DNA of 64,000 nucleotides from Gordonia asplenii (GTDB lineage: Bacteria > Actinomycetota > Actinomycetes > Mycobacteriales > Mycobacteriaceae), in contig NZ_JABBNB010000028.1 in NCBI RefSeq assembly GCF_012933505.1, positions 32,743-96,742 of the forward strand, given 5' to 3'. How positions within the stretch are numbered: the first letter of the stretch is position 1; each line of letters begins with the position of its first letter. Below, piece by piece: positions 37,134 to 45,610 of this stretch. Below the pieces are notes generated by a model. That model had not been told where the DNA came from. It made no database searches and was given only the letters and a program-made list of their open reading frames with translations. The position numbers were made by a program, and so were the translations under genes.

Positions 37134-38525
37134 ATGAGTTCGACGACCGCCGGTAGCAATGTCCTCCTGGTCCACTGGCATGACCTGGGCAGGCACCTCG
37201 AACTGTACGGGGCGTCGGGAGCGTTGAGTCCGTCGCTGGAAAAGCTTGCCGCACAAGGGTTTCTCTTCGCCAATGCGCATGCCGCGGCACCGCTGTGTTC
37301 GCCGTCGCGCGGCGCGCTGCTGACCGGACGCTACCCGCACGACAACGGAATCGTCGGGCTGGCGCACCACGGCTTCGCCTACCGGGAGGGAGTGCAGACG
37401 CTGCCCGCGATCCTGCGCGACGCAGGGTGGCGCACCGCCCTGATCGGGATGCAGCACGAGTCGACGGCGCCGCGCAGCCTCGGCTACGACGACGTCGATG
37501 TTGCCGACTCCGACTGCGACTACGTCGTCGACCGCGCAGTCGAATGGCTCGACGCCCGGTCGGCGGAGCGGCTCGCGGGAGATTCGACGCCGTTCTTGCT
37601 CAACGCCGGCTTCTTCGAAGTGCACCGCCCGTACCCGGCCGACCGGTACCCGCCGGTCGATCCCAATTCCTTCGACGTCCCGTCGTATCTGCCCGACACT
37701 CCGCAGGTCCGCGGCGACCTGGCGTCGTTCCACAGTTCGATCAGCATCGCCGACGCCGCCACCGGCCGCCTCGTCGAGCACCTCGACGCCAGCGGGCTCG
37801 GCGAGGACACCTGGGTGGTGTTCTTCACCGACCACGGCGAGGCCTTCCCGGGGGCCAAGTCGACGTTGTATGCGCGCGGGACCGGCATCTCCTTCATCGT
37901 GCGGCCACCGCAGTCGGTACGCGCGGCGTCGCGCGTCTACGACGGGCTGTTCGCCGGCGTCGACCTGGTCCCGACCCTGCTCGACGCGCTCGGTGTCGCG
38001 ATCCCCGAAGCGGTGCAAGGGGTTTCGCACGCAGCGGCGCTGCTCGACGGCGCAGGCGAGCCGGTCCGCGACGAAGTGTTCACCGAGAAGGACTACCACG
38101 ACTCGTACGATCCGATCCGCGCCATCCGCACCCGGCACTACAGCTACATCGAGAACTTCGCGCCCCGCGCGGCACTCGAGCTGCCCCTCGACATCGCCGA
38201 CAGCGACTCGGGGCGGGCCCTCGACGACGCGCACACCCGGCCGCGCCCGGCCGTCGAACTGTATGCGCTGGACCTAGATCCAGACGAGCGCGTGAACCTC
38301 GCCGACGACCCGACCTACGCGCAGGTGCGGGCCGAGTTGGCGCGCAGGCTGCAGCGCTGGCGGGAGACGACCGGCGACGTCGTGGTGCCCGACGAACAGG
38401 GCAGTGCCGTGGCCGCCGACTTCATGACACGCTATCTCGCGACGCTGTCCGAGCGGGAGGCGCCGATCCCACGTTCGCCGCGTGGCGCCGACCGCAGTTA
38501 CGTCGACGAGGTGACCGCACAGTAA
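37134..38525 (+). CDS. Type I sulfatase (formylglycine-dependent)
   Basis: 463 residues, alkaline-phosphatase superfamily. The sulfatase signature is PLCSPSRGALLTGRYP, with Cys55 as the residue converted to formylglycine. Metal-binding FFTDHGEAFP is also present. The overall pattern resembles heparan N-sulfatase/arylsulfatase-like enzymes. No signal peptide is evident, so it may act in the cytosol or be exported another way. It would release sulphate from an organic ester or sulfamate. It sits between cds1 and the stf0-cysD-cysNC operon. Confidence 0.9.
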   Translation: MSSTTAGSNVLLVHWHDLGRHLELYGASGALSPSLEKLAAQGFLFANAHAAAPLCSPSRGALLTGRYPHDNGIVGLAHHGFAYREGVQTLPAILRDAGWRTALIGMQHESTAPRSLGYDDVDVADSDCDYVVDRAVEWLDARSAERLAGDSTPFLLNAGFFEVHRPYPADRYPPVDPNSFDVPSYLPDTPQVRGDLASFHSSISIADAATGRLVEHLDASGLGEDTWVVFFTDHGEAFPGAKSTLYARGTGISFIVRPPQSVRAASRVYDGLFAGVDLVPTLLDALGVAIPEAVQGVSHAAALLDGAGEPVRDEVFTEKDYHDSYDPIRAIRTRHYSYIENFAPRAALELPLDIADSDSGRALDDAHTRPRPAVELYALDLDPDERVNLADDPTYAQVRAELARRLQRWRETTGDVVVPDEQGSAVAADFMTRYLATLSEREAPIPRSPRGADRSYVDEVTAQ

Positions 38526-38564
38526 GCTCGACCCCGGCAATTACCCGAGGTTGTGGAGACGATT

Positions 38565-39413
38565 GTGAAGCTGATCGGAGTGGTCGGTGGCGGCACCATG
38601 GGTGCGGGCATCGCCGAGGTATGTGCAAAGGCCGGCAGTGAGGTGCTGGTCCTGGAGACCAAGCAGGAGTTCGCCGGCGCCGCGTCGGAGCGGATCGCCA
38701 AGTCGATCGCTCGGGGTGTGGCTAAGGGCAAGATCTCGCAGGACGACGCCGACGCTGCCATCGCACGCGTACGGGTGACCCTCGACATCGAAGAATTCGC
38801 CGACCGCGACCTGGTCATCGAGGCCGCACCGGAAATCGAGTCGCTCAAGGCGGAGATCTTCGGCAAGCTCGACACCATCGTCAAGCCCGAGGCCATCCTG
38901 GCCACCAACACGTCGTCGATCCCGGTCATCAAGGTGGCCACCGCGACGCAGAACCCCGGTCGCGTCGTGGGTGTGCACTTCTTCAACCCGGTCCCGGTGA
39001 TGTCGCTCGTCGAGATCATCTCGACGCTGCTGACCGCGCCGGAGACCACGCAAGCGGTCACCGAGTATGTCTCGGCGACGCTGGGCAAGACGCCGGTGCA
39101 GGCCGGCGATCAATCCGGCTTCATCGCCAATGCGCTGCTGATTCCGTATCTGTGCCAGGCGATCCGGATGCTCGACTCCGGCTACGCCACCCGCGAAGAC
39201 ATCGACGCCGCGATGACGGGCGGCTGCGGCCACCCGATGGGTCCGCTCACATTGTGCGACACCATCGGTCTCGACATCTGCCTGGCCGCGGCACAGTCGT
39301 TGTACGACGAGTTCGCCGAGCCACATTACGCGCCACCACCGCGCCTGCGCCGGATGGTCGAGGCGGGCCTGCTGGGCCGCAAGACCGGCCGCGGGTTCTA
39401 CGAGTACAACTGA
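38565..39413 (+). CDS. fadB2: 3-hydroxybutyryl-CoA dehydrogenase (FadB2-like)
   Basis: About 282 residues. The NAD-binding loop is IGVVGGGTMGAGIAEV at the N-terminus, with conserved VIEAAPEIESLK, LATNTSSIPV and VGVHFFNPVPVM, and the C-terminal domain ends TGRGFYEYN. It oxidises (S)-3-hydroxyacyl-CoA. The GTG at 38565 has GGAG five bases upstream; an earlier in-frame GTG at 38553 adds four residues. Confidence 0.93.
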   Translation: MKLIGVVGGGTMGAGIAEVCAKAGSEVLVLETKQEFAGAASERIAKSIARGVAKGKISQDDADAAIARVRVTLDIEEFADRDLVIEAAPEIESLKAEIFGKLDTIVKPEAILATNTSSIPVIKVATATQNPGRVVGVHFFNPVPVMSLVEIISTLLTAPETTQAVTEYVSATLGKTPVQAGDQSGFIANALLIPYLCQAIRMLDSGYATREDIDAAMTGGCGHPMGPLTLCDTIGLDICLAAAQSLYDEFAEPHYAPPPRLRRMVEAGLLGRKTGRGFYEYN

Positions 39414-39450
39414 GCCGGGCCCGACGAGCGAAAGCGAGACGCGCCTCCCT

Positions 39451-39843
39451 GCTGGTTGAGCCGGGGCCGACGCGCTTAAACCGCTGGTTGAGGCGGGGCC
39501 GACGCGCCTCCCCCGCTGGTTGAGCCGTGAGGAGCGCTAGCGACGAGCGTGTCGAAACCACCGTGACACAACAGATTTCGGTGATTCGTGGCTGACCATG
39601 CCTGCGACATGAGCGCGACCGTCGGATGCACCTGTTGGGTGCCCAGCTGGAGATGATCTCCAGGATCGGACCGCGAGATGAACGCTCGCGCGACGCCTGT
39701 TGTGTCACCGTGGTTTCGACACGGGCCTTCGCTAGCGCTTCGGCCCGGCTCAACCGGCCGAGTGAGCCTTCGCTAGCGCTTCGGCCCGGCTCAACCAGCG
39801 GAGTGAGCCTTCGCTAACTAACGCTCCTCGCGGCTCAACCAGC
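39451..39843. repeat. Dispersed repeat cluster, copy F, with a different (type 2) core
   Basis: Three modules beginning CTGGTTGAGC (39451, 39483, 39517) lead into a 174-bp core (39549-39722). The core is bounded by a 24-bp inverted repeat with one mismatch (39549-39572 and 39699-39722), then inverted modules ending in GGCTCAACCAG. The core sequence differs from the type 1 core of copies A-D. No ORF supported. Confidence 0.7.
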
Positions 39844-39982
39844 GGGAATGGGCCCCAGCACCCTTGCTGGGCTGATTCGTGACTACCCAACATCGCAACC
39901 GGTGTCAACGTATTGGCGATGTGTGATTTCCAGGGGCGGTTGAACTGGGCGGCCGATGCTTGGCGCGCTTACGATTTCGCGC

Positions 39983-40792
39983 ATGTCAGCATCGTCGCGA
40001 GCGTCGTCTCCGCGCTCCTATCTCGTGTGCGCCTCGCAGCGCAGCGGTTCCACACTGCTGGTGGAGACCCTGCGCTCGAGCGGTGTCGCGGGGCATCCGC
40101 AAGAGTTCTTTCAATACCTTTCGCAGACTTCGCTCGCGCCGCAGCCCAGTGATTGGTTCGTCGGTGTCGACGACCGATCCATCCTGACCCTGCTGGCTCC
40201 GGACAAACCGGGGGTCGAGTCGACCGAGACCGCCGACGACTGGCGCGCCCGGATCCTGCGGGAGGGTTCCACCGACAACGGTGTGTGGGGCGGCAAGTTG
40301 ATGTGGAATCAGACACCGTTGGTTCTTGAGCGGGCGGCCGGGCTGACCGGGCGAACCGGAACCGACCTGCATTCCGCACTGGGCGACATCCTCGGTGACG
40401 TCCTGTACATCAAAGTGACACGGCAAGACGTTGTCTCCCAAGCGGTTTCCTTCTGGCGGGCCGTACAGACGAATACCTGGCGAGGCCGGCCCGCCGCAGG
40501 CGACGACGTCGCGCAGTACCACCAAGGCGCCATCGCGCACCTGGTGAAGGTCCTGCAGGAGCAGGAACTCGGCTGGCGTACCTACTTCGCCGATCACGGC
40601 ATCGAGCCGGTCGAGGTGGCTTACGCCGACCTCGCGAACAACACCGCGGAGGTCCTGGGTCGGGTCATCGACGCGATCGGCCTGAACATCGAGGTGCCGC
40701 CGCCCGCCCTGAAGCGTCAGGCGGACAAACGGTCCGACGAGTGGGTCGACCGATTCCGGGACAGTGCGCCAGGACAGGAGTTGCCGGTATGA
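39983..40792 (+). CDS. stf0: Stf0-family (trehalose 2-) sulfotransferase
   Basis: 269 residues. The PAPS-binding loop is LVCASQRSGSTLLVETLRSSG, followed by HPQEFFQYL; both match Stf0, which transfers sulphate from PAPS to trehalose in mycobacteria, the first step of sulfolipid synthesis. It is coupled by ATGA to cysD and then cysNC, which make the PAPS donor, so substrate supply and use are in one operon. The ATG at 39983 gives the family length. Confidence 0.9.
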   Translation: MSASSRASSPRSYLVCASQRSGSTLLVETLRSSGVAGHPQEFFQYLSQTSLAPQPSDWFVGVDDRSILTLLAPDKPGVESTETADDWRARILREGSTDNGVWGGKLMWNQTPLVLERAAGLTGRTGTDLHSALGDILGDVLYIKVTRQDVVSQAVSFWRAVQTNTWRGRPAAGDDVAQYHQGAIAHLVKVLQEQELGWRTYFADHGIEPVEVAYADLANNTAEVLGRVIDAIGLNIEVPPPALKRQADKRSDEWVDRFRDSAPGQELPV

Positions 40793-41730
40793 GCGTGACG
40801 ACCGACCCCTATCACGTCGACGAGCTGCGCATCCTCGAGGCGGAGGCCGTGCACATCATCCGTGAAGTGGTGGCCGAACTGGAGCGCCCGGTGCTGTTGT
40901 TCTCCGCGGGCAAAGACTCCATCGTGTTGCTTCGCCTGGCGGAGAAGGCATTCGGTGTGTCGGCCGACGGCTCGGGCGGCCAGCGACTGCCGTTTCCGGT
41001 GCTGCATGTGGACACCGGTCACAACTTCGCCGAGGTGATCGACTTCCGTGACCGGCGCACCACCGCGCACGGGCATCAGTTGATCGTCGCCAAGGTGCAA
41101 GACGCCATCGACGATGGACGCGTCGTCGAAACCGGCGGCCCCAACGCGTCCCGAAACCGTTTGCAGACAAGGACTTTGCTCGACGCCCTCGATGCGGGCG
41201 GTTTCGACGCGGCATTCGGCGGTGCCCGCCGCGACGAGGAACGGGCCCGGGCGAAGGAACGGGTGCTGAGCTTCCGCGACGAGTTCGGGCAGTGGGACCC
41301 GCGCGCGCAGCGCCCGGAACCGTGGTCGCTCTACAACGGCCGGATCCGCCGTGGCGAACAGGTGCGCGTGTTCCCGTTGTCGAACTGGACCGAACTCGAT
41401 ATCTGGCGCTACATCGAACTCGAAGATCTCCAACTGCCGTCGATCTACTTCGCGCATCAGCGCGAGGTGTTCGAGCGAGACGGAATCCTGCTCACCCCTT
41501 CGGAATTCACCGCCGCGGGTCCCGACGAGACGGTCAGCCGCGAGTGGGTCCGCTACCGCACCGTCGGCGACCTGACGATCACCGGAGCGGTCCGCTCCCG
41601 CGCGAGGGATCTGGCAGGCGTCATCGAAGAGGTAGCTGCCGCAACGGTTTCCGAGCGCGGCGCTACCCGCGCCGACGACCGCACGTCGGCCGCAGCCATG
41701 GAAGACCGCAAACGAGAAGGATACTTCTGA
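40789..41730 (+). CDS. cysD: Sulfate adenylyltransferase subunit 2
   Basis: 313 residues. The PP-loop motif is LLFSAGKDSIVLLRLAEKAF, with FPVLHVDTGHNFAEVIDFRDR and GGARRDEERARAKERVLSFRD. It makes APS from ATP and sulphate together with CysN. Start and stop overlap both neighbours (ATGA to stf0, TGATG-type to cysNC). Confidence 0.96.
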   Translation: MSVTTDPYHVDELRILEAEAVHIIREVVAELERPVLLFSAGKDSIVLLRLAEKAFGVSADGSGGQRLPFPVLHVDTGHNFAEVIDFRDRRTTAHGHQLIVAKVQDAIDDGRVVETGGPNASRNRLQTRTLLDALDAGGFDAAFGGARRDEERARAKERVLSFRDEFGQWDPRAQRPEPWSLYNGRIRRGEQVRVFPLSNWTELDIWRYIELEDLQLPSIYFAHQREVFERDGILLTPSEFTAAGPDETVSREWVRYRTVGDLTITGAVRSRARDLAGVIEEVAAATVSERGATRADDRTSAAAMEDRKREGYF

Positions 41731-43595
41731 TGCCTCGACAGTTACTGCGCCTGGCGACGGCCGGTTCCGTCGACGACGGCAAAAGCACCCTCATCGGCCG
41801 GCTGCTCTTCGACACCGACAGCCTGCCAACCGATCACCTCGAATCGGTGGTCGACGACGCCACCGGTGTCCCCGACCTGGCCGCGCTGTCCGACGGACTG
41901 CGCGCCGAACGGGAACAGGGCATCACCATCGACGTCGCCTACCGATTCTTTTCGACGCCGACGCGCAGCTACATCTTGGCCGACACACCTGGCCATGAGC
42001 GCTACACCCGCAACATGTTCACTGGGGCGTCGAACGCGCATGTGGCGGTGCTGCTGGTCGACGCGCGGGCCGGAGTAGTCCGCCAGACTCGACGGCACGC
42101 CCGTATCGCGACCCTGCTGGGCGTGAAACACCTTGTGGCAGCGGTCAACAAGATCGACCTCGTCGACTACGAAGAAGTGCGGCTGCGTGAAGTCGAGCAG
42201 GAATTGGTGGTGTTGGCGCAGCGGCTCGGCGTCGACGACCTCACCGTGGTTCCGCTGGCTGCCAAGGACGGCGACAATGTGGTCAACCGGTCGACCAATA
42301 CGCCCTGGTACACCGGACCGACCCTGTTGGAGTACCTCGAAAACGTCGAATTGACTGCTCCCGCAGCCACTCCCGAGGATCTGCGGCTGCCGATCCAATG
42401 GGTGTCGCGGCCCGACGCGTCGACCCGACGCCGCTATGCGGGCCGCTTGTCCGCGGGCACATTGCGGGTCGGCGACACCGTGACGGCCCTGCCGTCGGGC
42501 TCGACGTCGACGATCAGTGCCCTCGACACCTTGGATCCGGATCGCGACGAAGCCGTTGCGCCACTGTCGGTTTCGGTGGAGCTGGCCGACGACATCGACG
42601 TCGCGCGCGGTGATGTGCTGGTGAGCGGCGCGGTGCCGGACGGGGAGTCGGCCGCCGATCACCATCCGGTGCTCGCCCGGGAGCTCGACGCGACGGTCTG
42701 CTGGTTCGCCGACACGCCGCTGCGGGCAGGCGATCGGATCGCGGTGAAGCACACCACGCGAACCGTTCGCGGCACCGTGCAGGGGTTGGCGTCGAAGTTG
42801 GATCCCGAGACGCTGAACTCCGACGAGTATCCAGTCGAGTTGGCGCTCAACGACATCGGTGTGGTGACGCTGCGGACCAGCTCCGTCGTCGTCGCAGATG
42901 CGTACGGGGACAACCGCGATGGCGGCTCGTTCATTCTCATCGATGAGAACTCGAATGAAACCGTCGGCGCGGGAACGATTCTCGAGGCCCGTGAGGTGAA
43001 GGCCGGCGAACGGGTGCGGACTGACATCCGGTGGCATCCGTCGTCGTTGGATCGCGGACACCGGTGGGCGTCGGTGGGTCAGCGCGGCGCGACCGTGTGG
43101 TTGACGGGTCTGCCCGCGTCGGGGAAGTCGACGGTGGCGGTCGCCCTGGAGCGGGCGCTCGTCGAAGCGGGCCGTGCCGCATACCTGCTCGACGGCGACA
43201 ACGTCCGGCACGGCCTGTCCGACGACCTCGGCTTCTCGCCGGGGGACCGGGCCGAGAATGTGCGTCGCGTCGGGCATCTGACGCGGCTGTTCGCCGACGC
43301 CGGAGTGATCGCCATCGCGTCACTCGTCTCGCCATTGGTCTCCGACCGAGAAATCGCCCGTACCTTGAACAAGGCCGCCGACCTTCCGTTCATCGAGATC
43401 CATGTATCGACGCCGGTCGAGGAATGCGCACGGCGAGATCCCAAGGGGCTCTACGCAAAAGCCAAGGCGGGCGAGCTCACCGGACTCACCGGCTGGGACG
43501 CGCCCTACGAGGTGCCGGAGAATCCCGACCTCTCGGTGGATACCACCGGCGCCGATATCGATAAGATCGTCGATAGAATTCTCGCGCTTTTGTGA
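41730..43595 (+). CDS. cysNC: Fused sulfate adenylyltransferase subunit 1 / adenylylsulfate kinase
   Basis: 621 residues. The N-terminal GTPase domain (about 1-440) has GSVDDGKSTL, DTPGHERYTRNM and NKIDLVDYE plus EF-Tu-like beta domains. The C-terminal APS kinase domain (about 445-621) has the P-loop GLPASGKSTV and DGDNVRHGL. GTP hydrolysis drives APS formation with CysD, and the kinase domain gives PAPS for Stf0. Confidence 0.96.
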   Translation: MPRQLLRLATAGSVDDGKSTLIGRLLFDTDSLPTDHLESVVDDATGVPDLAALSDGLRAEREQGITIDVAYRFFSTPTRSYILADTPGHERYTRNMFTGASNAHVAVLLVDARAGVVRQTRRHARIATLLGVKHLVAAVNKIDLVDYEEVRLREVEQELVVLAQRLGVDDLTVVPLAAKDGDNVVNRSTNTPWYTGPTLLEYLENVELTAPAATPEDLRLPIQWVSRPDASTRRRYAGRLSAGTLRVGDTVTALPSGSTSTISALDTLDPDRDEAVAPLSVSVELADDIDVARGDVLVSGAVPDGESAADHHPVLARELDATVCWFADTPLRAGDRIAVKHTTRTVRGTVQGLASKLDPETLNSDEYPVELALNDIGVVTLRTSSVVVADAYGDNRDGGSFILIDENSNETVGAGTILEAREVKAGERVRTDIRWHPSSLDRGHRWASVGQRGATVWLTGLPASGKSTVAVALERALVEAGRAAYLLDGDNVRHGLSDDLGFSPGDRAENVRRVGHLTRLFADAGVIAIASLVSPLVSDREIARTLNKAADLPFIEIHVSTPVEECARRDPKGLYAKAKAGELTGLTGWDAPYEVPENPDLSVDTTGADIDKIVDRILALL

Positions 43596-43779
43596 CAATT
43601 CGGCTATTTATGACAAATGCAAAGACGGAATGTCGCATTTGGTTGAGTAGTCAGCGCGTGGCTGGATTACGGGAAGCCCTGGAGGGCGGGCTCGTCATCA
43701 CGACCCTGCTCGCTGCTGTCCGCCGTGGTTCGAGAGACCGCCGTGAGGTGGGGCGATCTGGGTCGGAGTCGTTGCGGCG

Positions 43780-43992
43780 GTGAGCCTGTCGATCAGTGCC
43801 GCCGTGGTGCTGACGGACAGCCTGGCGGCGTTGCCCGCCGTCGGACAGTCGATCGTGAGTGGACTGCTGGGCCTGGCCGCCGTCGTGTTGGTCACTCGGA
43901 TGATCTTCACGATGCGCCGCAACGCGCGGACCGAGAAGGTGACGCTGACCGGAAAGGTCGAGGCCGGTGTCGCGGTGGGTCGGCTGCGCTGA
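43780..43992 (+). CDS. Small hypothetical membrane protein (70 aa)
   Basis: GTG start; residues 4-45 are hydrophobic (two possible helices, ISAAVVLTDSLAALPAVGQSIV and GLLGLAAVVLVTRMIF), then a basic tail. Its stop overlaps the ATG of the next tiny ORF, supporting both as genes. No homology recognised. Confidence 0.5.
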   Translation: MSLSISAAVVLTDSLAALPAVGQSIVSGLLGLAAVVLVTRMIFTMRRNARTEKVTLTGKVEAGVAVGRLR

Positions 43993-44213
43993 TGCTCACC
44001 GCATTCGCCGCGGTGGCCCGCGTAAGACAGGAGGCGACGCTGTTCCTGTGGACCGCGTCGAAGTCCGAAGACGACACCACCGGGGCGATCATCGGTGCCA
44101 TTGTCGGAATCGCGCTCGGCCTGGGCCTGCAGCCGTTCGGCGGCGGGTACTTCCTGTTCCTGCCCGGAATCAAAGACGGGTCGGACTTGCTGGGCGCGAC
44201 CATGTTCGGGTAG
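43992..44213 (+). CDS. Small hypothetical membrane protein (73 aa), coupled to the previous ORF
   Basis: ATG at 43992 within the TGA of the preceding frame. Charged N-terminus, then a glycine-rich helix GAIIGAIVGIALGLGLQPFGGGYFLFLPG and a short polar end. Glycine zipper-like spacing suggests helix packing. Function unknown. Confidence 0.5.
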   Translation: MLTAFAAVARVRQEATLFLWTASKSEDDTTGAIIGAIVGIALGLGLQPFGGGYFLFLPGIKDGSDLLGATMFG

Positions 44214-44397
44214 GCGACTCCCGGCGAAAATTCGGTTGCGGGCACGACGGGTGCCCGCTAGTTTGGCACCGTTGCCCGCGACTCGCGTGGTGCGTGACCT
44301 GTGAACGGAGGTGTGTGAACGATGGCTGTCATGGTGTCCGACCGTGTCCTCATTTCCCTTGCCCTCCTTCCCGTCGCCTTCGATTCCGGAGCCTCAC

Positions 44398-45333
44398 TTG
44401 TCACGCAAATCGAACTATTCCGAAACCTTTCAATCCACTCGGCGTCGTAAGTCCCGTACCGCCGGCGCATACTCGCGCGCCGACATCGAGCGCTTTGAGT
44501 CGATGCGCACCGTCTTCGACGCCGTGCCCGACGACGACCGCCCACCGGTGGGCGACCGCTGGTCCATCTGGTGGGACTCCGAACCGTTGCAGCGCGGTCC
44601 CGAACCCTGGCCCGAGTGGGTCATCACCGACCACGGCGCCGTCGACTACGAACTGGGTGCGTTGAAGTCGGGCAAAGAGGCCGACGTATTCCTCGTCGAG
44701 CGGGCCGTCCCGCAGCAACAACGCGCGGTGACCCTGGTGTCCAAGCGGTATCGCACCGCCGAGCACACGCAGTTCAACCGGGCCGGTGACTACACCGCTG
44801 GGCGTGGTTCGCGGAACACTCGCGATGTGCGGGCCATGGCCAAGCGCACGACATTCGGTATGGAGCAGGCCGCAAGTCGTTGGGCCGCAGCCGAATTCGA
44901 TGCGCTGAAACGGTTCTTCCAAGCGGGCGTCGCGGTGCCCTATCCGGTGCAGGTGCATGGGACCGAGGTGCTGATGGAGTTCATCGGCGACGGGCGCGTC
45001 GCCGCGCCGCGGTTGGCGGAGTGCCGGCCGGGCGACGTCGGCGTCGTCGAATTGTGGGAACAGGCCGCCGACGCCCTGCGGCGGATCACCGAGCTCGGGT
45101 GTGCCCACGGGGACCTGTCCGCGTACAACACGGTGGTCCGCGACGGCCGGCTCGTCGTACTCGACCTTCCGCAGGTCGTCGACCTCTATGCCAATCCGCT
45201 CGGGATGACCTTCTTGGCGCGCGACGTCGAGAATCTGGGCGGCTGGTTCGTGCGGGGTGGCATCGCGCAACGGGCGGTGACCGACCTCCGAGATGAGTTG
45301 CTTTCGATGGCAGGAAAAGTTGGTCGTCAATAA
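44398..45333 (+). CDS. RIO-type serine kinase-like protein
   Basis: About 311 residues. An ATP-binding region with SGKEADVFLVE (RIO glycine loop analogue) and VSKRY, then a catalytic loop GCAHGDLSAYNTVV and a metal site VLDLPQVVDLYA match RIO family kinases rather than Hanks kinases. The N-terminus reads SRKSNYSETFQSTRRRKSRTAG. The start is uncertain: a TTG at 44398 fits the protein, an ATG at 44503 would remove about 35 residues. It is probably a cytosolic atypical kinase or ATPase; bacterial substrates are unknown. Confidence 0.8.
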   Translation: MSRKSNYSETFQSTRRRKSRTAGAYSRADIERFESMRTVFDAVPDDDRPPVGDRWSIWWDSEPLQRGPEPWPEWVITDHGAVDYELGALKSGKEADVFLVERAVPQQQRAVTLVSKRYRTAEHTQFNRAGDYTAGRGSRNTRDVRAMAKRTTFGMEQAASRWAAAEFDALKRFFQAGVAVPYPVQVHGTEVLMEFIGDGRVAAPRLAECRPGDVGVVELWEQAADALRRITELGCAHGDLSAYNTVVRDGRLVVLDLPQVVDLYANPLGMTFLARDVENLGGWFVRGGIAQRAVTDLRDELLSMAGKVGRQ

Positions 45334-45336
45334 ATA

Positions 45337-45366
45337 TTGACAGCGCGATGCGCGTCAAGTTAACCT
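45337..45366 (+). promoter_or_regulatory. Promoter overlapped by an inverted repeat, HTH/Clp_N pair
   Basis: TTGACA (45337-45342) and TAACCT (45361-45366) are 18 bp apart. The inverted pair TTGAC (45337-45341) and GTCAA (45354-45358) covers the spacer. The GTG at 45373 follows the -10 closely, implying a leaderless or very short-leader mRNA and possible autoregulation by the HTH product. Confidence 0.5.
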
Positions 45367-45372
45367 GACACA

Positions 45373-45585
45373 GTGCATGAGACCGAGAACGCAGCCGCCA
45401 GTCAAGATCCCGCCGAGGGATTGGCCGCGGTTCGCGCCCTGCGAACACTTGCCGACCGACTCGAAGACGTCCACGTAGCCAATGCTCGTAGCTCCGGATG
45501 GAGTTGGCAGGCGATCGCCGACGTGCTGCAAGTCAGCCGCCAGGCCGTGCACCAAAAACATTCACAACGCGATGTCCGGGAATAG
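45373..45585 (+). CDS. Small sigma-like HTH protein (70 aa)
   Basis: 70 residues: an N-terminal helix (AAVRALRTLADRLEDVHVANAR) and an HTH (SGWSWQAIADVLQVSRQAVHQKHSQR). Such proteins are commonly paired with stand-alone Clp_N domain proteins in actinobacteria. The Clp_N gene follows after 25 bp. Probably an autoregulator binding the palindrome over its own promoter (inference). Confidence 0.8.
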   Translation: MHETENAAASQDPAEGLAAVRALRTLADRLEDVHVANARSSGWSWQAIADVLQVSRQAVHQKHSQRDVRE

Positions 45586-45610
45586 ACCTGGACGGAAAAG
45601 GAGATCGACC

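Noticed and set aside
43725..44213. 162-residue frame containing the second tiny membrane ORF
   Set aside because: Its first half is out of frame with, and overlaps, the hydrophobic ORF at 43780; the ATG at 43992 with the overlap to the upstream stop is the more likely start.
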